Source: Cynocephalus volans (Eukaryota; Chordata; Mammalia; Dermoptera; Cynocephalidae). Taken from it: DNA of 64,000 nucleotides. The stretch covers positions 154,567,569 through 154,631,568 of the forward strand of contig NC_084460.1 in the NCBI RefSeq assembly GCF_027409185.1, read 5' to 3'. Positions 24,312 through 34,729 of this stretch are shown here, one piece after another; the first letter of the stretch is position 1, and each line of letters opens with the position of its first letter. Position numbers and translations under genes: made by a program. The notes below the pieces were generated by a model that saw nothing but the letters and a program-made list of their open reading frames with translations, had not been told where the DNA came from and made no database searches.

Positions 24312-24693
24312 GGCCTCACAATCAGCTTAACACAAGCACAGCCATGTTGACTACTCCCTCAACCTGTTCCCCTGCCCCCTCCTTTTTCCTCAAAGCCAGT
24401 GCATTCCAGTAAGAACATCTGGTACAAAACAGGATCTTATAAAAAAAAAAAAAAAAAAAACAGAAAAACCACAATGCCCTTAGTGCTTAGAATACCTGCC
24501 CGACCCCTTCTCAGAACTTAGGTTCTTCCCCCTAACTCCCTCCTTCCCAAATTCAAACCCTATAAAGCCTCTGTTAGTCTGTACCAGGGTGGAATACTGA
24601 TCTTTCAGTTTCCCTTCCCAGTTCATTGAGTAAATTCCCTTGCATAAACATGTTTGGCTCAGTCCTTTATCCTGTTTGTCTCACTGACCTAAC
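24312..24693 (+). mobile_element. probable class I ERV solo LTR
   Basis: Pyrimidine-rich U3-like text is followed by a TATA-like 'ccctataaagcctc' near 24560. Next come a 'cataaaca' region and an end reading 'ctcactgacctaaca', with a CA terminus. An internal A20 run sits at 24440-24460. The 5' end has no clear TG and no target duplication was found, so family and limits are tentative. Confidence 0.5.
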
Positions 24694-25274
24694 AGGTAGC
24701 AAAATAGCAAAATTATAATTTTATATTTTCTGTATTTATTAGCTGAATTATATCTATATTGATTATACCTATAATGGCAAAACATTCCTTCTTCAACTGT
24801 TTACTTACAATGTGGTACGTTTTACATAGACAAGGAGTAAATTTTTATTCAGTTTTATTTAATAAAAAATTAAAATGATTGTTAATTCCCCAACATCATC
24901 TAAAAGTTACAAAAGGGGTTTGGGGCTTTTTGGGTTTTTTTGGCTTTAACGATTAAAACTGCATACATTTAAACATATTTGATATATTTCAATCTATTGC
25001 AGGTTTTCATTTGTTTTGTTTTTTCTTATGATTCTTGTATTATAGCATCTTTTGACAGTGGGAGCTTCTTCATGTTGGTCACTAAATCTTTCCAGTATAC
25101 TGGTAGATTTTGATAGGTTTCTGATTTTTGTTAAGACATCTCGGATCTATCTTGTACTTTCTCTGCCCAGACCTGGAATTAGTCATTTTTCCAAAGAATC
25201 CTTGTTCCTTTAGAGAAAGGAAGATAGAATTCAGTGACCATGATCTGAACACTACAGCTTCTCATTTTTACTGA

Positions 25275-25545
25275 CTATCTAAGATTGCTGGGGTTGCCAC
25301 AACAAAATACCAGAGACAGGGAGGCTTAAATACCACATATTTATTTTTTACAGTTTTGCAGGCTGGTGTCCAAGATCAAAGTGCCAGGAGGATTGGTTTC
25401 TCCTGAGACCTTCTCTCCTTGTATGATATTATATTGTGAAAATATACATTTGGTCTTGTCTTCTTCTCCTGGCACACAACTCCTAAAATCCTTAGAATCT
25501 CCAAAGTGATGAGTCTTTTTGGATGCTAATAATTGACTTATGGTT
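25275..25545 (-). mobile_element. MaLR-like LTR, antisense (left part)
   Basis: 'attgctggggttgccacaac', 'acagttttgcaggctggtgt' and 'ccaagatcaaagtgccagga' match the reverse complement of a MaLR-type LTR. The right part resumes after the ERV-L-like LTR described next, indicating a nested insertion. Confidence 0.6.
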
Positions 25546-25549
25546 GACA

Positions 25550-26190
25550 GCCCTTAGGTAGCTTCAGGATCGGGCTGGTCACTGGAAAGACCAAGGAAAT
25601 CCCACACCCCCAACCCCAGGGGAGGGGGGAGGGACTGAAGGTTAAGTTGATCACCAATGGCCAGTAAATTAATCAATCATGCTTATGTAACAAAGCTTCC
25701 TTAAAAAACAAAGAGAACTGGGTTTAGAGAGCTTCCTTATAGCTTATCAGGTGGAGGTTTCCAGAGGGTGGTGTGCCAAGGGAGGGCATGAAAGCTCTGC
25801 ACCTCTTCATCCACACCTGGCCCTATGCATCTCTTCATCTGTATCCCTTATAATAAAATGGGTAAACGTAAATAAGAGTACCCCAAGTTCTTTGAGCCAC
25901 TCAGCAAATTAATTGAGCCAAAGGAGGAGTTTGCAGGAACCCTAATTTGTAGTATTGGTCAGAAGTTCCAAAGTCCTGGACTTGCCACTGGCATCTGAAG
26001 TGGGGGGCAGTCTTGGGGGCTGAAACCTCACCTTGTAGGATCTGACACTACTTCCATGTAGATAGAGTCAGAATTAAATTGAATTAGAGGACACCCAGAT
26101 GGTGTTTGCCGCAGAATTGGTTGTTTGCTTGCAAGTGGGGGAAATCCCCACACATTTGGTCACAGAAGTATTTTGGCAGTGTGTGTTTCC
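25550..26190 (+). mobile_element. ERV-L-type solo LTR inserted in a MaLR LTR
   Basis: Contains 'cttataataaaatgggtaaa' (polyadenylation signal near 25851), 'ggcatctgaagtggggggca', 'gagtcagaattaaattgaat' and 'gaggacacccagatggtgtt'. This block order is characteristic of ERV-L-type LTRs (MLT2 and relatives) as remembered. Precise ends are uncertain. Confidence 0.55.
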
Positions 26191-26194
26191 TCAA

Positions 26195-26430
26195 CTCACC
26201 TTGGCTTGCAGATAGCTGCTCTCTTGTGGCCTCTTCACAAGATTGTCACTCTGCAGTCACCCTCCTGGTCTCTCTTTGTGCATTCAAATTTCCTTATAAG
26301 GGTATAAGTCAGACTGAATTGGGACCTACCTGTATGATATCGTTTAAACTTAATTACCTCTTAAATGCTTCATCTTCAAATACAGTCACATTTTGAGGTA
26401 CTGGGGTATAGGGTTTCAATATATAAATTT
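26195..26430 (-). mobile_element. MaLR-like LTR, antisense (right part)
   Basis: 'cttataagggtataagtcag', 'aaatacagtcacattttgag' and the trailing part continue the antisense LTR that began at 25275. This confirms that the ERV-L-type LTR split it. Confidence 0.55.
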
Positions 26431-27285
26431 GGGGGGGGGACAATTTAGCTCATCCCTCTGGATTTATTGTTTCTAAGTCTTTTATTTAGTTATGATGAGG
26501 ATGTGTATTATTTTTAAACAGTAGTACGTAAGATAGTTTATACTTGTATTTCTTCTTGGTTTCTTATTAGTTGAGTATTGTTATTGGGAATAATTTAAAC
26601 ATTTTAACATTTTCTTCCTGTTTTGGCATATAACCCACTAGAGAACTGCCATCAAATTTCTAGGTTATAAAGTTAGTCGAAATAACTTTTCTTTGTTATT
26701 TAGCCACTGACTATCTACACAAGTTTGTTTTAAACTGCTTTATATTTTAGGGATTTCAACTTCAATTTCAATTTTATTTTATTTTGTTGTCATGTAAAAG
26801 TTTTGCATTCAAATCCATAAATAGTTTTCGTGAAGTCCCCTCTCAAAGTCAGTTGCTCTTATAAAATGCATGCTTTTCATGTGGAACATGAACCCTTTTT
26901 TTTAAAGGGTAGATTCTTGTTGATAGTTAAATTTCTGTATTATCAGTTATTGGAGCCATCAAAATTCCCGTTATTTCACTTCTTTTCACCCATCTGGTCT
27001 CTGATACTACCAAAGTCTAATTGCTGTTAGTGATTTGACACCTTCCAAGCATAATTTAATCTCCTCCACTTTGTAACCATAGGGATGTTTTGTGAGGTAA
27101 ATTGAATTTCTCAAAAATTGCTGTACCGGTATGTATTTCATCTAGTAGTGTACTAGTAAATGTTTAACAACTTACCATATGTGGAAGGGGGGAGGCTAAG
27201 CATTTGTTGCATTTGTCAAGTTTCATGGTATAAATACTAACACCAGGCCTGATTTTAAACTATCTCTGAAGGCAGAGTTGAGAGG
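26431..27285. other. no gene recognised
   Basis: AT-rich DNA with a G9 run at 26431-26440 and no supportable feature. Confidence 0.45.
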
Positions 27286-27289
27286 TAAT

Positions 27290-28360
27290 GCTAACCATCC
27301 GCCCACGTGAGTCAGCTCCAGGGCAACACTGACCCCATTCCACATGTTCTTTTTCCAGTGTGATATTGAAATTTTGCCATTGAGTTGGTGGGGATTATAT
27401 TTATTCTCTGAATTTAGGGAGACTTTTCAAATAATGTCAACCAATAAATTGCAGCAGACATGCTGCTATTTGACTTCTGAATCTAGATCATAAAAAGCAA
27501 TATGGCTTTTTCCAGGATTTCATTCTCTCAAGGCATGTGCCGTGGGAGGTCTGATCCACAGTATAAGTCGTCTCGATACCCTGAAGCTGCCATTCTGACA
27601 GAGCACATGAAGTGACTAAATAGGGATGGAAAGAGATTTCCTCGGCTGTTTAAGTCATTTCGGAGCAGGTAACACCTAGCCTCCAGATGATGACGTCATC
27701 CCTAGACAACATCATCTCACCCAAACTATGAAAGACATCAATCAAGAACTGCTTAGTTAAGCCCAATCTAATCTTAGACCTGTGAAAGAGCAAATCAAAT
27801 TATTGTTATTATTTTTACTACAACTTTTTATTTAGAAGAAATTTTTGGCTTACAAAAAGTTGGAAATATTTAACCAATTTTCTCAAATTTTCACAACTGT
27901 TTTTTTAGGGACCAGGATTGTCTTAGTTCGTTCAAGCTGATAACAAAATACCATAAACTTGGTCATTTATAAACAACAGACATTTATTTCTTACAGTTCT
28001 GGAGGCTGGAAAGTTCAAAGTCAAGTCATTGCAGGTTTGATGTCTAACGAAGGCCCATTTCCTGGTTCATATATGGCACCTTCTCATGTACTCACACGAT
28101 GGAAAGGGCAAGGCAGTTCTCTGAGGCCTCTTTTATGACACATCCCATCTATGAGAGCTCTGCCCTCATCACTTAATCACTTCCCAAAGGCCCCATCCCC
28201 TAATACTATCACATTGATTAGGTTTTAACATACGAATTTTGGGAGTACACAGACATTCAGACCATTGCAAAGATCTAGTCTAGGAACCTATATCACATTG
28301 CTTTCATCTTAATCCTTTAAGTTTTGGGGTGGTTTGTTGTGTGGTTATAGTATTTGGAAC
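27290..28360 (+). mobile_element. MaLR-like LTR interrupted by an antisense LTR
   Basis: The segment 27290-27810 looks like the body of an MLT1-type LTR ('ctgaagctgccattctgaca', 'gagcaaatcaaattattgtt'). Its characteristic end, 'tttaagttttggggtggttt', reappears at 28316 after a 500-base interruption. The interruption includes the antisense LTR at 27918-28278. Confidence 0.5.
27918..28278 (-). mobile_element. MST/MLT1-type MaLR LTR, antisense
   Basis: Runs from 'tgtcttagttcgttcaagct' and 'gataacaaaataccataaac', through 'cttacagttctggaggctgg', to 'acacagacattcagaccatt'. This is a full-length MaLR-type LTR in reverse orientation, about 360 bases. Confidence 0.75.
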
Positions 28361-28365
28361 ATTTC

Positions 28366-28446
28366 GAGGGGTCTTCAAAAAGTACATGGAAAAATGTGTA
28401 TTATCTTTTAATTTCATTTTTTTCCATGTGCTTTTTGAAATACCTT
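28366..28446. mobile_element. mariner-derived MITE (about 80 bp, palindromic)
   Basis: An 80-base element with terminal inverted repeats. The left reads 'ggtcttcaaaaagtacatgg' and the right is the complement of 'ggtatttcaaaaagcacatg'. The ends match those of the 1.28-kb mariner at 43379. It is a deletion derivative that would have been moved by that transposase in trans. Confidence 0.8.
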
Positions 28447-29399
28447 TGTATTTCCAAGTTTTGGCCAATGTGAGTCCCTTTATGTTGAATACTACGAAGG
28501 ATACCTTCTGTTTCGGTTCCCAGATTTACTCTCTGTGTCTCTCTCTCAGCTTCCCTGTTTATGTCAAGATGCTGACTTGTATCTTTTAAAGATCTTCTTT
28601 GACTTCAAGTTTCTAATTGCATCCAATTGATAGAGGATACCAGCAGAATACTGGAGGGAGGTAAGAGAGTGTAGTATTGTATATATTACATTTGGCTAAT
28701 TCAATGCTTTGAGATCAATGTGTGGTAGCTGCAGCTCTTGAATAAAATCACAGCTCCTGGAAGTTAACATTCAAACAGACTTTCTGTTTTCACATTTCTG
28801 TAAGTGACCCCTCTTTTTGTTCCATCAGCTCCTGGAAAGTTAACAGCAACGTAATTGTGGTACAATACTACTTGTGGTTTCCCTTCACACCTCTCACTCC
28901 TTTGTAAATTGCTTATTCATTAAACACTACTCAAATTGCCCAATTTGAGCATGCCATCTGTTTTATTTTCCCAGGACCCTAGTTAATGATTGTGTGATTG
29001 GTACTGACATTTGTCTGCAAAAACAGACCATTGAGACAGGGTTTTGAGATTTGGTAACTTGCTTATTTGAGAAGTACGTGAGTACATTGACTGCAACGGG
29101 TCTTGGGTAATCCATGGTATGTAGAATTACCAACTTTAAATCAAATGAATTTAGAATGCAATGGTGTGGCAATGGTGTGGCAGATGTAATGGTTGTAATC
29201 CTAAATTGTTATGGAGAAAAGCTTGATTATAAAATTACAGTGTTGAAGGTATCATAGTCAGGAATCACTTCAGCCCTCTTTTGCTGTCCCCATTTCTATT
29301 TACAAGTTTTTTGTTTGTTTGTTTGTTTTTCTAACATTCAAAGCACATGAAGACCTTATCCATTTTGTTGGCCAATCTTCATGTTCCTTTTTATAGTAT

Positions 29400-30126
29400 T
29401 GTCACCCGGAACAGTGACTGGTGCTGGGCCAGCAGTCAGGTTACCAGGCGGTGAGTGCCGCTGCCGGTGGGCTGGCACAGGGGCTGGCTGTGTGGTCCTT
29501 GGTTCTTGCTTTGCATTAATGAAGAATCAGAAACCAAGCACAGTTAAAGCCTAACCTTTATTGCCAAAAATAAAAGTGGAACTTAAGGAAAGGGGGAAAG
29601 GAAAGTGCAATGCACTGTGCAAGAGCAGGTCAGATCCCGGGAGGGATATGACCTGGGCCAAACTCCGAGCAGAGAGTGGTGCCGTGGGTGTTTGTAACCT
29701 TTTATCCACTCGTTTTGCGTAAATACTAGCTTGCTTGACTGGCATCTTTATTGACATTTGAGGGTTACCTCCCTCTTTCTTTGCTGTGCATGTCCTTACC
29801 CACGATGCATGCTGAAAGCACATGGGGGGTTAAAACCACAGTGCTAATTTTACTATAATAAAATTATAATGTAACCAAAGTGACTGCTAGGTTAAACAAC
29901 TACCAGCTATGCATGCTCTGGATGGTGGAAAGTCCCTGCCCACAAGCTGTGGTCAAAATGTGGTGGAAGTTTATCCTGTTCTGACCACCAAATGTGTGTT
30001 CCACAGGCCTGCTAGGGCAGATCCAAGCAAGCCTCCAACAGGTGTTTGTGGCTACCAGACCTGTTACTTTCCGTTTTCCTCTCTCCCATTTCTCTTACCG
30101 GCTCATGTCTAACTACCTACCTAACA
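29400..30126 (-). mobile_element. class I ERV solo LTR with GTAT target duplication
   Basis: On the minus strand the element starts TGTTAG at 30126 and ends GTGACA at 29400 (727 bp, TG...CA). The flanking bases GTAT at 29396-29399 and GTAT at 30127-30130 form a 4-bp target duplication, the size made by gammaretrovirus-type integrases. A TATA-like 'GGATAAAAGG' near 29703 and the polyadenylation signal AATAAA (complement at 29557-29562) fit a promoter and R region read leftwards. No internal region remains, so this is a recombination product. Confidence 0.85.
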
Positions 30127-30152
30127 GTATCATTCTTATTTTGGTTATGTTT

Positions 30153-30656
30153 TGTTGGGCTCATATGTGATTCAGTAACACCAAAATGGCGATTTAGGCA
30201 AGGCCCTCTCCATGCAGCCACCTAAAGATGGCGCCAAGAGGAAGCAAGGTGGGAGGGGACAGCTGGGTTCCACATTTTGCTTTTGTTTAATTCCATTGGC
30301 AGCCCTGGTTTTCCAGGCTCCTGATCAAGGCATGATTGCTTAGTATAGCTTAAGGAACCCCCATGCATGACCGCGTGGTCTTTACTCTGATTGGCTGGGC
30401 AGAGGGAACTGCCCCGCTGGCAAAGCTTAAATACGCTTGCTTAACAAACAATAAACGGAACTGCTTGACGGAACCCCTGCCACGTCTGAGTGTCCTTTCT
30501 ATGGGGCTGGGTTGGCAGGCAGATCACTCACTCCCTCCAGTGAGATCCCCTGGCTGTCTCTAGGGCCGAGGGGTGAAGCATTAGGGCCACTCGCTCTTGG
30601 GTTTGGAGTGGGAGAGGTTAGGAAAGGGAGGAAAAACCTGCTGGTGGAACCCAGCA
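30153..30656 (+). mobile_element. class II (ERVK/betaretrovirus-like) solo LTR, ATGTTT target duplication
   Basis: A 504-bp element beginning TGTTGGGC and ending CCAGCA. It is flanked on both sides by ATGTTT (30147-30152 and 30657-30662), a 6-bp target duplication typical of class II betaretrovirus-like ERVs. A TATA-like 'cttaaatacgc' and AATAAA at 30450-30455 mark the core promoter and polyadenylation signal in sense orientation. The TGTTGGG start is shared with several betaretrovirus-like LTRs. It is well preserved and CpG-containing, and lies only 26 bases from the oppositely oriented LTR at 29400. Confidence 0.8.
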
Positions 30657-30779
30657 ATGTTTGTTGTGGTTTGCTACCAGAGTTTCTATGTAGGAACTGA
30701 CTCTCACTTTCAACTGTTCTGTACTACAAAGTTGCTGAATTTTTTTCTATTTCATTTTTTAAGTCTTAAATAATGTGTG

Positions 30780-31600
30780 AGCCTAAAAACGAGCCAAAAA
30801 GTAAGTTTTAAAAGGCAGATACCTATAGGAAGGAAATATACATCAGTTTTCTGTTTAAATAGAGCAATGGAGGAAGAAGAGGCTACAAAAAAGTGGATAA
30901 CAGAGTTTCTCCAGAAGAATAAAATTAAGGTGTGAGCAAGGAAATTTCCCCACTGCCAGGTTGAGAGATTTTCACACAGCTTTTCCGGTGGGATTTCATA
31001 AGTGAAGTTGCATGTCTCTCTTTCTTCCTTTTTCTGGCTGAAATTGTACTTAAGTTATCCTGCTCCTACTCCAACATTATACAGTGAGTATAATCTTCAT
31101 GAGTATTTTTCTTAAGACACCAGGCCATGAGGAGCCTTATTTGAACTTGATGAAGAAACTATTTACCATAAAGAGATATTGGACTTGGGCTAAATCCAGT
31201 GATTAGACAAAATTTGTGGTTGCCTCTTTTGCTAAGTTCTGTGCTTAACATGTGTAGTAAAAAGAGTGATATAAATAGTTATTGACAAAATGTGTGCAGT
31301 GTGCGAGATACTGACTTAAAATTTACTAGCCTGATATTCTTTTCTGATTGAATGTTCCAGCTAGAGGAATATGAGTAGAAATGTGGCAGATCCTATATGT
31401 GATCTTCTGTGCTCTTCCCCTTCTGATATAGGTAGTGCTCAGTTTCCCTGGGTTCTGGTTTCAGGACATGCCTCTAGGTTTTCAGCCACTCCCTGTGGTC
31501 TTAGGCACCCTCCTGTAGGCTCTCAACAGGAGGAAAGTTACTGTTGCCAGTCGGACCTATTTTTAGCACCAATGCTGGGGAAAAGGAGACCACAAGGGCT
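30780..31600. other. no gene recognised
   Basis: No supportable feature between the class II LTR and the next LTR. Confidence 0.4.
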
Positions 31601-31606
31601 GGCTTC

Positions 31607-32193
31607 TGCAAATCCAGTGGCTGGGTATGTTCAATAGAAAGCACAGAACATTCTTGAATATGTCTGGTCCCTGTAACAGGGTCTGACCAATAAACATCCT
31701 CCAGGAAGAGACCAACTGAGCATGTGCAACACTAACTGTTACATAACTATGAAACAAACACCCCCTTGATTAAAGAAACTTTAAAAGCCAACTCCCAGGC
31801 AAAGGTGAGGCTGATGTTTACTTTTCTGGAGTGGCTGGGGTGTGTATACTTTACTTTGTATAAAACTTCCTTTCAGCAAGCTCCTGCTCATTCTATTGAG
31901 CCAGCCTGCACTTTGTACCAAACTTATGTTTTTCTTACTTTTGTGTTAGACTTGATGTCTGTGTTGAAATTACTTTTGTGTTAAACTTGGTGTGGGCTGT
32001 GCTCAGTCTCTGGAGCTATGCCACACTTTCTCTGTGGAACCTGTATTTCTTATCTATTATATTAAACTTGTTCTTACTTTCTACTCTGACTCTGCCCTTG
32101 AATTCTTTCCTGTGGTGGAGTCAAGAACCTGGTAACAGGACTGGGTGAGTTGAGGCCAACTATTGGGCCCCCCAGACCCTACCTCTGACATCA
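31607..32193 (+). mobile_element. ERV solo LTR, probable CTTC target duplication
   Basis: A 587-bp candidate with TG at 31607, CA at 32193 and CTTC on both sides (31603-31606 and 32194-32197). Inside are a TATA-like 'tgtataaaacttcc' near 31858 and an 'atattaaacttgttc' region, followed by 'gagtcaagaacctggtaaca'. The promoter-like order supports an LTR in sense orientation. A 4-bp duplication can match by chance, so the exact ends are less certain than the LTR nature. Confidence 0.65.
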
Positions 32194-32199
32194 CTTCCA

Positions 32200-33485
32200 C
32201 TGGTTGTAGATGAACATTGTAACTAAGTCATAGGATAATGCCAGGTTTTTTTCGAGTTCCCCCCCCCCCCCCACACACACACTAAAAAACCCCAAACAAT
32301 AACAACATCTAAGAAATCTAAGAATCCTACTATACTACAAGCTTGGGCTACTCAGAGCTGATAGAGCACTCATCAGTACTATCTTCCTGTCCACAGATAA
32401 AATGCATGAATCCACCCTCTGCCTTCATGAGTGCTTCCCATCCAGTCATAAAGCTCAAATTTCAGAATCTCTAGTTAATAAGCAATAGTTATTACATCAA
32501 GGAATTATTCAAGATAATCTTTACTTTAGGGTCACATATGTATCCTCTTGATCTAGAGCTTTATGTACTACAAATGAGACTTGTCTACCCAAAATAAACA
32601 AAGCCAGTATATGATGATGAAACATGGGCAAGATAAATATAAAAACCATTCCCACTCAGAAAAGGTAACTTATCTGCTCACTGTTCCTTTTCCATTATAC
32701 TCCATGGACTCATCTAAAGTGATCATCAGAGAAATTAATTTCCTTTTCATTTCTCATCTTGTTTCTGGTCAGTAGAAGTTTGAAGAGGCCCTCAGGTCAT
32801 TTTAAATCATGAAGAATCACTTTCTATTTTGAGTCCAGGCTCCTGGTCTTTCTTAATACAGATCTCTTACAAACTTGCTAGTGTTCTATTTTTTTAAACT
32901 GTTTAATTCCCTAACAGTTATTTTCTAGATATAATCCTACTATTTGCTGTAGGACATTTCCTTGTGTTCTTATCTTTATGATTCTTTTTTTCCATCAACT
33001 TAATTGGACTTCACAGGTTTTTCATGGGAGAGTCCCACATTTAATTCTTATTCCTGAACCAATTACGTTAAAATAAGTACATATATTTGTGTCATACTAA
33101 CCAATTAAATTCACCACTTGTTAAATTCATAATACTCTTTATTTGATCTTTCCTGCAAAGCTCAGTTTTAGTCAAATTCTGGAGCCAAAATATTTCTCAA
33201 TTTTACTTTTCACTACTTGGGACTAAAGGGCAGTTGCCTCTTCTAATTTATTGGTCTGTGAATTTTTGGATTATTTCTAAGAATTTTTATTCCTTTGCAA
33301 TGCATACTGTCAATTCTAAGTTTATCTCTTATAATGCATTTAAAAAGCAGCAAATAGCCAAAATGTGCTGTTATAATTCTATTTTTAAACTTCTAAGAGC
33401 TACAAATACATTAGGCAAATTATCGGTCATTAATATTATTACGGGAAAGTTTACCAAATACATTTATACAGCATAGCATGTATTG
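32200..33485. other. no gene recognised; C-run and AC tract
   Basis: A poly-C run followed by 'acacacacac' lies at 32259-32281. The rest is AT-rich without a supportable feature. Confidence 0.45.
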
Positions 33486-33489
33486 CCCT

Positions 33490-34113
33490 CCTTCTAGCCT
33501 CTGACACAAGTGTTATTCATTGTCTAGCTCCTAAGCCAAAGCCACATATTCTAGGTGTTTGCTGTGAAAGCTCCCCACTAACAGACACTTGTGTTGGGAT
33601 ACCCCAAATTATCCTCAGGCTCAATGATTTGCTAGAACTACGTGACTCAGAAGCTGCTGTACTCATGGCTATGGTTTATCATAACTAAACGATGCAGACA
33701 AAATCAATGGAAGGAAAAGATGCATGGGACAAAATCCAAAGGAATCCTGGCAGAAGCTTCCAGCATCCCTCCCAGTGAAGTCACACAAGATGTGCTTCAT
33801 TCCCCTGCAATCATATGTGACATGTGCAAAGTGTTGCCAAGCAGAGAAGCACACCTAAGCTTGGGTGTCCAGGGTTATATTGGGAAGTCAGTCATTTAGG
33901 CACACAGGGCCTAAGTGACTAACCTCAGTTGCTTAACCTTCAGACCCCTGGAGAGAAAGTAAGTTCTCACCTTAAATCACACTGTTAGTGTAAACTATCT
34001 GGACAAATTGGTACAGTGCTATTCCAGGCTTTAGTCATGCTCAAATCCCCTTATCCAGACACAACATTCTAGAAACTAGTTCCCAGGAGCTGGCCAATGG
34101 CCAGTCCTAAAAA
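33490..34113 (-). mobile_element. old LTR fragment, antisense, split by the provirus
   Basis: 'ccccaaattatcctcaggct', 'cccagtgaagtcacacaaga', 'gtccagggttatattgggaa' and 'cccaggagctggccaatggc' resemble an old mammalian ERV LTR read on the minus strand. The provirus begins right after 'cctaaaaa'. The text beyond it ('cagacctttatgg' at 42679) plausibly continues the same element. Confidence 0.5.
34110..34113. repeat. target-site duplication AAAA (left)
   Basis: Four A bases directly left of the LTR TG; matched by AAAA at 42675-42678. A 4-bp duplication is the gammaretroviral integrase signature. Because it lies in an A-run it is weaker evidence alone, but it agrees with the LTR ends. Confidence 0.8.
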
Positions 34114-34204
34114 TGAAAGACTCCCAAAGTGGGTAGTCAGTCAGTTCAGGGAGACCCTCCCAAGGAACAGCGAGACCACGAAGACGGATGCAAACAGCAA
34201 GAGG

Positions 34205-34210
34205 TTTATT
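34205..34210 (-). terminator. polyadenylation signal AATAAA in 3' LTR R region
   Basis: TTTATT on the plus strand is AATAAA on the transcribed strand. It lies about 70 bases past the TATA box, inside R as in other gammaretroviruses. It would direct cleavage of proviral transcripts shortly downstream. Confidence 0.85.
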
Positions 34211-34364
34211 TGAACACACGGGTACCCGGGCGACACAGTCTTTTGGAAGACTGGCGCGCCGAGTGAAGCTCCTGGGTCCTTTTTATAGCAAAAAGCGCGG
34301 GTACAGAAGCGAGAAGCGAGTTTAATTGGTCAGTTCAAATAAGCGCGGGTGAGCTTCGGTTATG

Positions 34365-34487
34365 TGGGAGTCCTTGAAACAGCTGAGGGGCACCCTGGAA
34401 ACTGGTGGGAGTCCTTGAAACAGCTGAGGGGCACCCTGGAAACTGTTGGGAGTCCTTGAAACAGCTGAGGGGCACTCTTGAAACTTT
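34365..34487 (-). repeat. U3 direct repeat, 3 x 41 bp (3' LTR)
   Basis: Three tandem copies start at 34365, 34406 and 34447. Each contains 'cttgaaacagctgagggg'; the third is diverged at its end. Each unit carries a CAGCTG E-box. Tandem U3 repeats are the usual enhancers of gammaretroviral LTRs. The enhancer role is inferred from position. Confidence 0.9.
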
Positions 34488-34686
34488 AACTGACTTGTCT
34501 ATTTCTGGGAACTATCCGCCCTTTGCCTCGGGCCGGGGCCCAGGTGCATAACCACAGATATCCTGTTCGTTATCTGGTCTCAACCTCAGGCTGTACTTTT
34601 CCTATGCTAGGGACTTTTAACCAGGGTAATGTTTTGTGCCTTGCAAAATGGCGTTACTACGGCTAGCTTAAAAAGTTCTTTCTTCA

Positions 34687-34702
34687 TTCCCCCATTTCTT
34701 TT
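34687..34702 (-). other. polypurine tract
   Basis: On the minus strand AAAAGAAATGGGGGAA sits directly before the 3' LTR and is the plus-strand DNA primer site. A single T interrupts the purines. It starts about 28 bases after the env stop codon. Confidence 0.9.
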
Positions 34703-34729
34703 GTGGATAGCTCTAATCTTAGAGCGGAG

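Larger units (their letters stand above)
34114..34686 (-). repeat. 3' LTR of the provirus
   Basis: 573 bp with short inverted termini (plus strand TGAAAGA ... TCTTTCTTCA). Read on the minus strand it holds the triple 41-bp U3 repeat, TATAAAAAGG (34278-34287) and AATAAA (34205-34210), followed by a U5 with 'CTCTTGCTGTTTGCATCC'. Base-by-base comparison with the copy at 42102 showed no difference. Here its role is the 3' end formation of the viral RNA. Confidence 0.97.

Noticed and set aside
24440..24460. A20 run as a retrocopy poly-A tail
   Set aside because: LTR-like sequence with TATA and CA end continues on the far side, so it is more simply an internal A-run.
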